A stretch of DNA of 27,061 bases from Patescibacteria group bacterium (GCA_018895765.1 JAHINX010000044.1:1-27061), one strand, 5' to 3'. Numbered from the stretch's first letter, positions 11,597 to 21,700 are shown. Translations and numbers: made by a program. The notes: a model not told the origin generated them from the sequence alone.

Positions 11597-12442
11597 TTAA
11601 AGATCAAAAATACTTTGAAGCTTGGCAAAAGCCATACCTTTGGCGCCTGTCAGGCCTAAGGTTTTTGTTGTTTTTGTCTTGAGAAGCGAAAGTGCTTGCC
11701 CGACTGCCATTAGCGATGGTTTTTCTTTTACCTTCATTGCCCCGCCTGCGACCTCAAACTCAAATTTTGTCCGCGGATCACTGCTTGGTCCGAGACGGTT
11801 GTAGACAAGATAGTCGCCTGGGCAAAGGAACTTTAAACGGGTTCTCATAGCAATAAGCTCTGACCAGTGAATACGGATTGCTAGTCGCCTTGTCATAAGG
11901 CAACCGACGCCTGAAAGAAGATTAAACCATATTATCCTGGCCACATTATCTTCCAAGTGCAAGTCCGGGATATCATTTTTGCTTCGGGGGGTGAGACCCT
12001 CTAAGAAAGATTCCTTTTCAGCAAAGCCCTCGCGGACAAACTGTTTCGCAAAAAACAAATTTTCATTCTGTGACATAAAGCCAACTTCGTACATTCTGAA
12101 ATAGCCGTTTGGCTTGAACTCAACAATATATACAAAATTTGAATTATTGTGTTTCATCCGCGGATATAGCCAGCCACTCATTGGTCCGCCGGAAGTATCG
12201 TTGCAAAGCAGAAATTTTCTTTGATAGGTCAATGATTTATCTGTTTCTGAAAGCGGACTTCTAATTTCGCGCAATCCTTCTCTATCTTTTTCAAAGAGCA
12301 AAACCGAGCCGTTATTTGGCACTGTAATAGTTAGTGTTAAGAAACTTCCTCCAGAAAACTTATCGCAACTTCCAATATGACCGTCAGCTTTTGGTGATAT
12401 CTTTTCTCCATTATAGTTGATGGAACTTCTGGTCTGTGTCAT
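11597..12442 (-). CDS. Hypothetical protein downstream of the RNase J-like gene
   Basis: 281 residues from ATG 12442, which has an AAAGGAGG Shine-Dalgarno seven bases upstream. An in-frame ATG at 12508, overlapping the nuclease stop, would add 22 residues but has no binding site. No transmembrane segment is evident. The middle contains beta-rich segments (SFLTLTITVPNNGSVLLFEK, NFVYIVEFKPNGYFRMYEV), and the C-terminal third is basic with lysine-rich helices. Composition is more like the host than the GC-rich cluster. I do not recognise a family. Cotranscription with an RNA-nuclease-like gene suggests, but does not show, a role in RNA metabolism. Confidence 0.7.
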   Translation of the reverse strand: MTQTRSSINYNGEKISPKADGHIGSCDKFSGGSFLTLTITVPNNGSVLLFEKDREGLREIRSPLSETDKSLTYQRKFLLCNDTSGGPMSGWLYPRMKHNNSNFVYIVEFKPNGYFRMYEVGFMSQNENLFFAKQFVREGFAEKESFLEGLTPRSKNDIPDLHLEDNVARIIWFNLLSGVGCLMTRRLAIRIHWSELIAMRTRLKFLCPGDYLVYNRLGPSSDPRTKFEFEVAGGAMKVKEKPSLMAVGQALSLLKTKTTKTLGLTGAKGMAFAKLQSIFDL

Positions 12443-12488
12443 CACTTCCTCCTTTGAAAAGCCGGTTTTTTGCCGGGTTTTGGAAATA

Positions 12489-13805
12489 TCAAATAATAAA
12501 TGTTTCATTATTACTTGGTTCAAGGATAAGGGGACTGTGCTCTGTTTCTGTTTCAAGTTCTTTTGCGACATGCTTTGCGATCTCAATATGCTGGACCGGA
12601 GCATGATACGGCAAAATCATAGCTGGTTGCAGAATCTTCCAAAAAAGCTTGATTCCGCCCCGGGCCTCGTGTCCGGACACATGGAGTAATGTTTCTGTTG
12701 CAAACTCGCGGATATCCAAAATCCTAGCTTGGTTAGAATGAACAAAGATTGAAGCGCCCTTTACGTGTAAATTCTGCAACAGACGGCGCAAGCGCGCTTT
12801 GTTTGCCTGAAATACTTTTTTTTCTTGCGGAATTATCGTAGACGAAACATAGACATGGTCGCCTCCTGCAACCGGCGGATGAGATTTGCCATTTGCCAGC
12901 CGGTCCATAAATGAATTCGGTTCGCCCTGGCTTCCGGTGCAGATAAATACATTAGTTCTTGCAGAAGGCAGATGAAATGTCTTTTTCAGGTCATTTCCGG
13001 CGGCTTCAGATAGGATGTGGGCTGTTCGGTGCACAGAAGTGCCCCTGAAAGAAACGTTTACGCCTCGTTTATGCAGATTCATCCAAAGGTTAATCATTCT
13101 CCTCATGTTTGTAGAAAACATAAAGACAAAATGCTTTCCGTTTGGATTTTGGCAAATAATATCAATAACGTTATCTACGACCGGTTCTTCCGGCGGAGTT
13201 ATGCCGGAATGTTTGATGTTGATAATATCATTAACAACGAGGTCAACACGTTCTTTTGCCAAGGTGTTGATTAGCTCGATATTTTTGTCAAAGCTGTCCT
13301 TCCTATATCCGGTTAATTTGAAATCTCCGCAATGAAGAGCCGTCTTCCCGCCCACTTTGATCAGAAAACAAAATGACTCGGGTATGCTGTGCGCCAGCTC
13401 AAAAACATTAATGGCAAATGGGCCGATTTCAAAACTTGAACCATGCTCAAAAATATTGATTTCCGGCAAAACCATCTCTTCAAAGTCCTCGGTAGAAGCG
13501 GCCTTTTGCCATGACATCAAGAATAAATAACCGAACCTTGATGTAAAGATAGGTACTTTTAGCATATTTGCGATGATTATTGCCGCGCCTGCGTGGTCTT
13601 GGTGGACATGCGTAAGAACGATTGCTTTTACATTTTTGTCTTTTAGGATGATAAATCTTTCCCAAATCTCATGCGGATCAAAGTCGTATTCCGGGTGAAC
13701 ACCGCAATCAATCAGGATAGATTCGCCGGTATAGGCTTCATACAAAAAACAATTCGCCCCTACCTCCTTCATTCCTCCGATTGGCGTAATCTTCAACGGC
13801 TGCAT
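12489..13805 (-). CDS. RNase J-like beta-CASP metallo-beta-lactamase
   Basis: 438 residues. The metallo-beta-lactamase core has HVHQDH (66-71), His139 in ELAHSIPES and Asp161 in HCGDFKL, which would hold two zinc ions. The beta-CASP part has TGSQGEP (290-296), HVSGHEARGG (375-384) and PYHAPVQH (399-406), matching RNase J motifs A, B and C. RNase J degrades and matures RNA as a 5' exonuclease and endonuclease. The usual C-terminal domain (full length about 550) is missing, and the normally strict SDSTN stretch reads NDIIN, so this is a divergent member. The start has an AAAGGG Shine-Dalgarno. It has its own promoter at 13868-13896, just after the terminator of the structured RNA. Confidence 0.85.
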   Translation of the reverse strand: MQPLKITPIGGMKEVGANCFLYEAYTGESILIDCGVHPEYDFDPHEIWERFIILKDKNVKAIVLTHVHQDHAGAAIIIANMLKVPIFTSRFGYLFLMSWQKAASTEDFEEMVLPEINIFEHGSSFEIGPFAINVFELAHSIPESFCFLIKVGGKTALHCGDFKLTGYRKDSFDKNIELINTLAKERVDLVVNDIINIKHSGITPPEEPVVDNVIDIICQNPNGKHFVFMFSTNMRRMINLWMNLHKRGVNVSFRGTSVHRTAHILSEAAGNDLKKTFHLPSARTNVFICTGSQGEPNSFMDRLANGKSHPPVAGGDHVYVSSTIIPQEKKVFQANKARLRRLLQNLHVKGASIFVHSNQARILDIREFATETLLHVSGHEARGGIKLFWKILQPAMILPYHAPVQHIEIAKHVAKELETETEHSPLILEPSNNETFII

Positions 13806-13867
13806 CTTCTTTCCCTTTCAGTTTAAGTTGTCAAATAACGAAAATGCCACTTACTGTGTGACAATTC

Positions 13868-13896
13868 ACTTTATCATATTTTGATGTCGTTGTCAA
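13868..13896 (-). promoter_or_regulatory. Promoter of the RNase J-like operon
   Basis: On the minus strand a perfect TTGACA (13891-13896), 17 bases, then TAAAGT (13868-13873). The leader to the ATG is about 55 bases. Confidence 0.85.
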
Positions 13897-13904
13897 CCCC
13901 TTAA

Positions 13905-13939
13905 AAATAACAAAACCCCTCTGCTAAAAAACAGAGGGG
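13905..13939 (-). terminator. Terminator of the candidate structured RNA
   Basis: On the minus strand, stem CCCCTCTG/CAGAGGGG with loop TTTTTTAG, followed by TTTTGTTATTTTT. Confidence 0.9.
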
Positions 13940-13963
13940 TCTATATCCAAAAGTTGGAGGACT

Positions 13964-14134
13964 CTAGGGGAGTGTTGCTAAACACCATTTCTACTGCAAT
14001 TTCAGAATTTTGGCTAAAATCGTCTCAAAGTTTTTTGGCTTAACTCATAGATAAACCGCAAAACTTATTCAACAATTTTAGCTCAAAATTCTGAAATCTC
14101 GTCACGAAAGCGTATTTAGCAACACTCCCCTTAG
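13964..14134 (-). repeat. Long hairpin in the 3' part of the candidate RNA
   Basis: Arms of about 80 bases. The outer ends CTAGGGGAGTGTTGCTAAA (13964-13982) and TTTAGCAACACTCCCCTTAG (14115-14134) are nearly perfectly complementary. ATTTCAGAATTTT and GCTAAAAT also pair further in. It is part of the RNA above. Confidence 0.85.
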
Positions 14135-14602
14135 GCAATTTGCCTCCGCGCTTACTCCACCTGGAAATTTTCTTGACACAGAATGCGATCAATGCGGCAA
14201 AAATGTGCCAATTTTATAAAATCACATCAGATTATCAAGTCCTCCAAGTAGAGTGAGTACGGAGGCGTTGTCTCTCATTGCTTCCGAAGAAACAATAAGA
14301 GTGGGTGAGATAGATATAAAGATCTTACCCCATTAGAAATAGATTTCAAACGGGGCTTTGCCCAAGAGTTCCCCCAACTTCTGGATATATGGCTTATTTT
14401 ACGCAAAACTGGAGGATGGTATGTGCAGGCTATCATTTGACGCCCACACAAGAAAGTTCAGCCGGAATATCCTAGCCAGAAGCCGGGAATACCCATTTGA
14501 AAATCCCACAGAATCTCACCCATGCTTATTAAATGAGACTCCTCCTTCCTCCAAATTCGCGGAAATAAGCCGAATTTGACGATAAAAGCAACTTAATAAA
14601 GT

Positions 14603-14631
14603 ATCATAACACAAAAAGAAAGTTTTGTCAA
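14603..14631 (-). promoter_or_regulatory. Strong promoter of the candidate structured RNA
   Basis: On the minus strand TTGACA (14626-14631), 17 bases, then TATGAT (14603-14608). Together with 11375 and 13868 it is among the best promoters in the window, although no coding region follows. Confidence 0.88.
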
Positions 14632-14636
14632 GCCCC

Positions 14637-14690
14637 CCCCCATCTCCTATTCCTCCCTCTTGGTACTCCAAGGGGGAGGTTAGGTGGGGG
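14637..14690. repeat. GC-rich hairpin between divergent promoters
   Basis: Nested stems CCCCCA/TGGGGG and CCTCCCTCTTGG/CCAAGGGGGAGG around a TACT loop. On the plus strand it is followed by ATTCTTCTTTTTTT, as in a terminator. It separates the structured-RNA promoter from the rpoB promoter. Confidence 0.7.
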
Positions 14691-14834
14691 ATTCTTCTTT
14701 TTTTCCGAGAAATTTCTATCCTTTTAATTACAAGAGGGGAGAAGAATGTGTCATCCTGTGGATAATTGTGAAAAAATATTATTTTAATCTTTGTCAAATT
14801 ATTTTTTTTGCTAATTTTAGCGTATTTTTGTCTA

Positions 14835-14863
14835 TTGACAGGATTTATATTTTATGGTATTCT
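14835..14863 (+). promoter_or_regulatory. rpoB promoter
   Basis: TTGACA (14835-14840), 17 bases, then TATTCT (14858-14863). Transcription would start near 14870, giving a leader of about 350 bases before rpoB. Confidence 0.75.
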
Positions 14864-14939
14864 TTTAATTGAATATAGTACACTCTTTTAAATAAAAAAT
14901 CCCGTGCGCTATAAAATTTCTCTAAATTAAGCCTAAGTT

Positions 14940-15221
14940 TTCTAAAAAACCTCTCTTGCAGCGCAACTCCGTAGCCCTTTGGGCGAAGGGTTGTGGATAA
15001 AGAGAGGACATTTTTTTGCACGCCCCATTAGACAATAAGAGTAGAATGAAGTACTAAAGGGGTTGGCTTATAGGAAAAATAGCTTTATCTTTTAGACATA
15101 TCGTATTGTCTAATGAGGCACGGATAATAAAAAACTCAAAAACAAACCTTTTTAATCTGAAATTGAGGGCAAAGTATGTAAAGAAATAGGTTTTGTTGCA
15201 AGGTTTTTAAGCCTAACAACT
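14940..15221 (+). promoter_or_regulatory. Structured 5' leader of rpoB
   Basis: Domain A (14950-15007) is closed by CCTCTCTT/AAGAGAGG, with inner stems GCAAC/GTTGT and CCCTT/AAGGG, and is followed by a T-run (15010-15017) like an attenuator. Domain B (15022-15119) is closed by a 16-bp stem GCCCCATTAGACAATA with one mismatch and encloses about 66 bases. A third small hairpin (GTTG-C-AGG / CCT-A-CAAC) covers the bases just before the ATG, where no Shine-Dalgarno site exists. No gene for L10 or L12 is adjacent, so an L10-type leader is not expected. The regulator is unknown. Confidence 0.6.
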
Positions 15222-18200
15222 ATGCAATTTAAACGCCTCCCCGTTAAAAGCAAGACTAGGAAATATTTTGGTAAGGCATATGATGCCATCCCTCAAGTTG
15301 ATTTGATTGAGATACAAAAAACCTCTTATAAATGGTTTTTGGAAAAAGGGATTAAAGACCTTTTTAGAGAAATCTCTCCAATCCGCGATTTTATTGGACG
15401 CGATTTGGAACTTTATTTTGATGAATACTCTATAGACGAGCCAAAGTTTGATGAAAAAACAGCAATGGCAAAAAACGTCAATTATGAAGCCCCACTAAGA
15501 GTCAAAGTGAGGCTTATGAATAGAAGAACGGAAAAAACAGTTGAACAAGAAATTTATTTAGGTGAAATACCTTTGATGACTAATAGAGGAACCTTTGTTG
15601 TGAATGGTATTCAACGTGTTGTTGTCTCCCAGCTTATTAGAAGCGCGGGAGCTTTTTTTACCTCAGAATTTATCCGCGGAAGACGTTATTATGGAGCAAA
15701 AATTATTCCAAATCGCGGAGCTTGGATGGAATTTGAAACCGATGCCAACGGCGTAATCTGGGTTAAGATAGATAGAAAAAGAAAAGTTGCCGTTACGACT
15801 CTTTTGCGCGTTTTTGGCCTTTCCGGAGAAGAAGAAATCAAAAAAGCTTTTGAAGGCGTGGATGTTCATCCTTCAATTAATTTTATAGACTCTACTCTTC
15901 TCAAAGATTTAACAAAAAATCAGGACGACGGATACAGAGAAGTATATAAAAGAATCAGACCTGGCGATTTGGCAACAGTAGAAAATGCAAAATCATTGAT
16001 TGATGCCATGTTTTTTAATTTTGACAGATATGATTTGGGAGAAGTCGGTCGGTATAAATTTAATTTGCGTTTTGGATATGAAACAGATAGAGATGAAGTA
16101 GCAAAGGAAGAAAATAGAATTCTTTCGCAAACCGATCTTATAAATATTGTTAAAGAAATTATCCGTTTAAACATTACTCAGGACGAACCAGACGATATTG
16201 ATCATCTTGGAAACCGCAGAGTCAGAGCCGTGGGCGAATTGGTGCAAAACAGATTTCGCGTTGGACTTGCCAGAATGGAACGTATTGTAAAAGACAGAAT
16301 GTCAACTTCGGATATTGAAGCGCTTGTTCCGGGACGGCTTGTTAACGCGCGTCCGGTTATCAGCGCGGTTAGAGAATTTTTTATGTCTTCCCAGCTCTCG
16401 CAGTTTATGGATCAGACAAATCCGCTTTCAGAGCTGGAACATAAACGTCGTTTATCTGTTATGGGTCCTGGTGGATTATCACGCGAACGCGCCGGATTTG
16501 AAGTCCGCGACGTGCATCAGACTCACTATGGAAGAATTTGTCCTATTGCAACGCCTGAAGGCCCAAACATTGGTCTAGTCGGACATTTGGCAAGTTATGC
16601 TAGAATAAATGAATATGGATTTTTGGAAACGCCTTATAGAAAGATTGATAAATCAGGCGATAGGCCTCGTGTTACAAATGAAATTATATATTTAAACGCT
16701 TTTGCCGAAGAAAAAACAACTACTACTCCGGCAACAACTCCGATTGATGAAAATGGATACTTTTTAGTTGCTAAAACAGAAGTCCGCCGTCATGGAGAGC
16801 CTGATATTGTTGATGTAAATGAAATCGATTATATGGACGTATCAAGTAGACAGATTGTTTCTATTTCAACATCTCTTATACCATTTTTAGAGCATGATGA
16901 TGGAAACCGCGCTCTTATGGGAACAAACATGCAACGCCAAGCAGTCCCGATAATTAATCCGGAATCCCCGATTGTAGGAACAGGTGTGGAAGCAAAAGCC
17001 GCGCAGGATTCGGGACACGTTATTTTGGCGGAAGACGCCGGAACTATCGTGAATGTTGATGGTTCCAGAATTCAAATTTTAGAAGATAAGGGCAATTTAA
17101 AAACTTATACTCTTAATAAATTTACTCGTTCAAATCACTCTACTTGCATGAATCAAAAGTTGGTGATAGAAAAAGGGCAAAAAGTAAAAAAAGGCGATAT
17201 ATTGGCCGATGGGCCGTCAACAGACAAAGGTGAGCTGGCGCTTGGACAGAACGTTCTGGTTACATTTTTGGCATGGGATGGTTATAATTTTGAAGACGCG
17301 ATTATTTTGTCGGACCGCATAGTCCAAGATGACAAATTTACTTCTATCCATATTGAAAATCATACGATTGATGTCCGCGATACCAAGCTTGGTCCGGAAA
17401 TTATAACAAACGATATACCAAATGTTTCCGAAGAACTTTTGAAAAATCTTGATGAAGAAGGAATTATCCGGATTGGTGCAGAGGTTGCTTCAGGAGACAT
17501 TTTAGTTGGAAAGATTACTCCAAAAGGAGAAACAGAACTTTCCGCTGAAGAAAAACTTTTACGCGCGATTTTTGGAGAAAAAGCGCGCGATGTCCGCGAT
17601 ACATCATTATCTCTTGAGCATGGTGAACACGGCAAAGTTGTTGATATAAAAATATTTTCTCGCGAGGCAGGAGATAAGCTTCCCCCGGGAGTTATAAAAT
17701 CAATTCAGGTTGCTGTTGCAGACCTTAGAAAAATACAGGTTGGAGATAAAATGTCCGGAAGACACGGAAACAAAGGCGTTGTCTCTAGAGTTGTTTCAGT
17801 TGAAGATATGCCTTATTTGGAAGATGGAACCCCGATTGACATAATACTTTCTCCGCTCGGAGTTGTTTCTCGTATGAATATTGGACAGATTTTGGAAACT
17901 CATATGGGGTTGGCGGCAAATATTTTAGGCTACAAACTCGCAACGCCGAATTTTGACGGAATTTCAGAACCACAAATTGCAGATGCATTGGAAGAGGCAG
18001 GTTTTCCGCGCGACGGAAAAATTCAGCTTTATGACGGAAGAACCGGCGAACCCTTTGATCACAGATCAACTGTCGGCTATAAATATTTCTTAAAATTGAA
18101 TCACTTAGTAGAAGACAAAATCCATCAGCGTTCAATTGGTCCGTACTCATTAATTACCCAGCAGCCGTTGGGTGGAAAAGCGCAATTTGGCGGACAGAGA

Positions 18201-18536
18201 TTTGGAGAAATGGAAGTGTGGGCATTGGAAGCCTATGGCGCGGCTCATACTTTGCAGGAAATATTAACTATCAAATCGGACGATGTGCCTGGAAGAAGTA
18301 AGGCGTATGAATCTATTATCAAAGGCGAACCGATAAGAAAACTTAATATTCCGGAATCATTCCATGTCCTTTTGCGCGAATTGAAAGGTCTATGTCTTGA
18401 TGTTGAGCTTATTGACAGCGAAGAAGAAGCTGATGAGCCAAGAATGGGAGAAGGAAGGCCAAGAGAAGTGATAGAACATAAAGATGGAGTTGACAAAGTA
18501 AAACAAGATGAAGATATCAAAGAAAGCGGAGAATAA
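15222..18536 (+). CDS. rpoB: RNA polymerase beta subunit
   Basis: 1104 residues, on the short side for the family. It forms one side of the RNA polymerase active cleft. Diagnostic segments include the rifampicin region (FMSSQLSQFMDQTNPLSELE followed by HKRRLSVMGPGGLSRERAGF), PEGPNIGL, GYNFEDAIILSDR, GDKMSGRHGNKGV and the C-terminal EMEVWALEAYGAAHTLQEIL that contacts the beta-prime subunit. The residues equivalent to E. coli Asp516, His526 and Ser531 are the sensitive-type ones. The tail after about residue 1075 is acidic and poorly conserved. ATG 15222 gives the standard opening (MQFKRLPVKSKTRKYF) but has no Shine-Dalgarno site. rpoC follows after 174 bases. Confidence 0.98.
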   Translation: MQFKRLPVKSKTRKYFGKAYDAIPQVDLIEIQKTSYKWFLEKGIKDLFREISPIRDFIGRDLELYFDEYSIDEPKFDEKTAMAKNVNYEAPLRVKVRLMNRRTEKTVEQEIYLGEIPLMTNRGTFVVNGIQRVVVSQLIRSAGAFFTSEFIRGRRYYGAKIIPNRGAWMEFETDANGVIWVKIDRKRKVAVTTLLRVFGLSGEEEIKKAFEGVDVHPSINFIDSTLLKDLTKNQDDGYREVYKRIRPGDLATVENAKSLIDAMFFNFDRYDLGEVGRYKFNLRFGYETDRDEVAKEENRILSQTDLINIVKEIIRLNITQDEPDDIDHLGNRRVRAVGELVQNRFRVGLARMERIVKDRMSTSDIEALVPGRLVNARPVISAVREFFMSSQLSQFMDQTNPLSELEHKRRLSVMGPGGLSRERAGFEVRDVHQTHYGRICPIATPEGPNIGLVGHLASYARINEYGFLETPYRKIDKSGDRPRVTNEIIYLNAFAEEKTTTTPATTPIDENGYFLVAKTEVRRHGEPDIVDVNEIDYMDVSSRQIVSISTSLIPFLEHDDGNRALMGTNMQRQAVPIINPESPIVGTGVEAKAAQDSGHVILAEDAGTIVNVDGSRIQILEDKGNLKTYTLNKFTRSNHSTCMNQKLVIEKGQKVKKGDILADGPSTDKGELALGQNVLVTFLAWDGYNFEDAIILSDRIVQDDKFTSIHIENHTIDVRDTKLGPEIITNDIPNVSEELLKNLDEEGIIRIGAEVASGDILVGKITPKGETELSAEEKLLRAIFGEKARDVRDTSLSLEHGEHGKVVDIKIFSREAGDKLPPGVIKSIQVAVADLRKIQVGDKMSGRHGNKGVVSRVVSVEDMPYLEDGTPIDIILSPLGVVSRMNIGQILETHMGLAANILGYKLATPNFDGISEPQIADALEEAGFPRDGKIQLYDGRTGEPFDHRSTVGYKYFLKLNHLVEDKIHQRSIGPYSLITQQPLGGKAQFGGQRFGEMEVWALEAYGAAHTLQEILTIKSDDVPGRSKAYESIIKGEPIRKLNIPESFHVLLRELKGLCLDVELIDSEEEADEPRMGEGRPREVIEHKDGVDKVKQDEDIKESGE

Positions 18537-18710
18537 TATTTCTTTCAATAAAAAATAAAGGGTATTGACTCAGGGCAACCCCTGGATTCCATTACCGCAG
18601 TCCTGACTTGTCGGGACGGGGTATTAAACTCTTTGTTGGCTCCTCGGCTCGGAAACGAAAAAATAATCTTTTTCGTTTTGCTCGCTCTACGTCGCCAATA
18701 AATAAAAATT
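18537..18710 (+). promoter_or_regulatory. rpoB-rpoC intergenic region with hairpins
   Basis: No gene is present. Two hairpins are visible: GTCCTGAC/GTCGGGAC (about 18599-18616) and AAACGAAAAA/TTTTTCGTTT (about 18653-18678). The second resembles an intrinsic terminator with an A/T stem and could lower rpoC expression relative to rpoB. The ATTGACT at about 18563 has no partnered -10 that I trust. Confidence 0.45.
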
Positions 18711-21700
18711 ATGGCAGAGATAAAAAAACAATTCACAAGGATCCGCGACTTTAAGGCTATCAAGCTGAAGCTCGCTTCACCCGAGGTAATAAAGTCATGG
18801 TCATATGGTGAAGTTACGAAACCGGAGACCATTAATTATAGGACTCAAAAGCCGGAAAAGGGCGGACTTTTTGCTGAAGAAATATTTGGTCCGTCAAAGG
18901 ACTGGGAGTGCTATTGCGGAAAATATAAAAAAATCCGTTATAAAGGGATTGTCTGTGATAAGTGCGGAGTTGAAGTTACGGTTGCTCTTGTTAGGCGTGA
19001 AAGGATGGGACACATTGAACTAGCTTCTCCTGTTTCTCATATTTGGTTTTTGCGCGGAGTGCCATCCAAAATAAGTTTAATTTTGGATGTAAGCGTGCAA
19101 AATTTGGAAAGAGTGATTTATTTCGCTAGTTTTGTAGTTACAAGCGTTGACAGCGCTCTAAAACAAGCGACAATAGAACAAGTAAAAGAAGAATTTAAAC
19201 AGAAAAAGCGCCAGCTTGAAAATACTTATAAGAAAGAGATGGAAACCATTGCTAAAGCCACGGAAGGAAATGCAGGTAAACAAAAAGAATTGGCAAACAA
19301 TCTGGGGAAACTGCAGGAAGCGCTCGATGAAAAGGTTAATTCTTTGGAACAGGATTTTAATTTAACTATTGCGGAAATAAAAAGCATTACGCCTTTAGCG
19401 ATATTGACTGAAGCGGAATATCATGAACTTTCATTGCGATATGGGCATATTTTTAGCGCCGGGATAGGTGCTGAATCAATTTATAATCTTTTGAAAAAAG
19501 TAAATGTTGAAGAAGAGGTCAAAAAAGCTGATGAGGATCTCCTTACTATTCAAGGCGGAAAAAGAGTAAGGGCTTTGCGCAGAGTAAAGCTTTTGCGTTC
19601 GCTATTTCTTAATGGAATTAAACCGGAATGGATGATTCTTACGGTAGTCCCGGTTATCCCTCCTGATTTACGCCCGATGGTTGCCTTAGACGGCGGACGT
19701 TTTGCCACCTCGGATTTAAATGATTTATATAGACGCGTTATAAATAGAAATAATCGCTTGAAGCGTCTTTATGACCTTAATGCCCCGGAAGTTATCAGTA
19801 GAAATGAAAAAAGAATGTTGCAGGAAGCGGTTGATGCCTTGATAGATAACAGCGCGAGACACACAAAAACCGTAGTTGCGTCTACTGGAAAAAAACGTCA
19901 ATTAAAGTCTTTGGCAGATATTTTGAAAGGAAAGCAAGGACGTTTCCGTCAAAATTTACTTGGTAAAAGAATTGATTATTCCGGACGTAGCGTTATTGTC
20001 GTCGGCCCTAATTTGCTTTTGCATCAATGCGGACTTCCAAAACGCATGGCGTTGGAACTTTTTAGACCGTTTATTATTAGTCAACTTATCGCCCGCGAAA
20101 TCGTGCATAACATCAGAAGCGCTAATCGTTTTATTGCGACTGGCGATGCTGTAATCTGGGATATTTTGGAAGAAGTAACAAAAGAAGCGCTAGTTCTTTT
20201 AAACCGCGCTCCAACCTTGCATCGCTTGGGTATCCAGGCCTTTCAGCCCGTTTTAATTGAGGGAAAAGCTATCCAGCTTCATCCTTTGGTTTGTACGGCT
20301 TTTAATGCTGACTTTGATGGTGACCAGATGGCGGTTCACGTGCCTTTGACTGAAGAGGCAAAGCGTGAAGCGCGCGAGCTGATGCTTGCTTCTCACAACC
20401 TTTTGAAACCGGCAACAGGCGACCCTATCGCCAAACCGGATAAAGACATTGCCTGGGGCTGTTACTATATGAGTTTATTGGAAGAAGATGGCGATGAGCC
20501 AAAAGCTTTTAGCAGCGCAAGCGAGGCAAAACTTGCCTATCATCTCAGAAAATTATCTCCGCGCAAAAAGATAAAGGTAAAAATGAAATTTGGAAGAAAA
20601 GAAGAAATTATAGAAACGACTGTCGGCCGGATTTTGATTAATGAAGTTTTTGAAGAAAAAATGCCGTTTGTAAACGAAGTTATGGATAAGAAAAAGCTTG
20701 ATGCGATTGTTAAATATTATTTGGAAAATTTTGGGATTCCGGAAACAGCGATTTTCTTGGACAAAATAAAAGTTCTTGGATTTTATTATATTACAAAATC
20801 GGGATATTCATGGGGTATGGACGATCTGCCCGAAGTAAAGGGTAAGGGTGTTTTGATTGAAGAGGGCGACAGACAGACAGAAGAAATAAAATCTCAATTT
20901 AATGAAGGGCTTTTGACTCAAAATGAAAAACATAGCAAAATTATTGAGCTTTGGACAAAAATAAAAGACGAAATCAGTGTGATGGCGAAAAAATCATTGG
21001 ATCCTAACGGGCCGGTTGCCAGTATGATTAATGCAGGCGCCAGAGGTTCTTGGGGACAGCTAACACAGATGATGGGTATGAAAGGCCTTTTGGCCAATCC
21101 TTCAGGAGAAATTATGGAACTTCCTGTTAAAAAAAGCTTTAAGGATGGTTTGTCAGTTTTGGAATATTTTATTTCCACTCATGGCTCTCGTAAAGGTTTG
21201 GCAGATACCGCGCTTCGTACGGCAAACGCCGGATATCTTACCCGCCGTTTAGTTGACGTGGCGCAGGATGTTATTATTCATAAAGAAGATTGCGGGGATA
21301 CGGAAGGAACTGTTCTTTCCAAAGAACAAAGTGAAATAATCGGTGAACCCCTTGTAAAACGCGCTTATGGTAGAGTTCTTTTGTCTGACATGAAAAATCC
21401 GAAAACAGGAAAAGTCATACTAAAAGCAGGCGAAACAATTGATGAAGAAGGCGCAAGACAAATAGAAAAACTAGAAATTGATAATCTTCATGTAAGAAGT
21501 GTATTGCATTGTCTTTTGCGGAGAGGTATCTGCGCAAAATGTTATGGCCATGACCTTGCTTATAGCAGACCGGCTCAACTTGGAGCTGCAGTGGGAATTA
21601 TTGCGGCTCAGTCAATCGGTGAGCCGGGCACCCAGCTTACTATGAGAACCTTTCATACTGGAGGTGTTGTTGCCGGAAAAGATATTACTCAAGGTTTGCC

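Larger units (their letters stand above)
13905..14596 (-). ncRNA. Candidate large structured non-coding RNA, about 690 nt
   Basis: A near-consensus promoter at 14603-14631 and a strong terminator at 13905-13939 delimit a minus-strand transcript with no credible reading frame. Helices seen by eye are nested without conflict. P1 pairs 14513-14522 with 14302-14311 (10 bp, perfect). P2 pairs 14496-14505 with 14342-14350 (one bulge). P3 pairs 14467-14482 with 14378-14388 (5-nt bulge). A 13-bp hairpin at 14272-14301 is capped by a C(UUCG)G tetraloop. 14255-14266 pairs with 14142-14157 (12 bp, 4-nt bulge). An 80-base-arm hairpin spans 13964-14134. RNase P RNA and tmRNA signatures are absent. It matches no RNA class that I can recognise. 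Confidence 0.75.

Noticed and set aside
14358..14579. A 73-codon plus-strand frame in the region of the structured RNA
   Set aside because: It has no Shine-Dalgarno site or promoter on that strand and runs antisense to the helices.
13905..14596. RNase P RNA, tmRNA, 6S RNA or a group I/II intron as identity of the structured RNA
   Set aside because: The conserved RNase P blocks, the tRNA-like ends with CCA of tmRNA, the 6S bubble size and the group II domain V sequence were not found.
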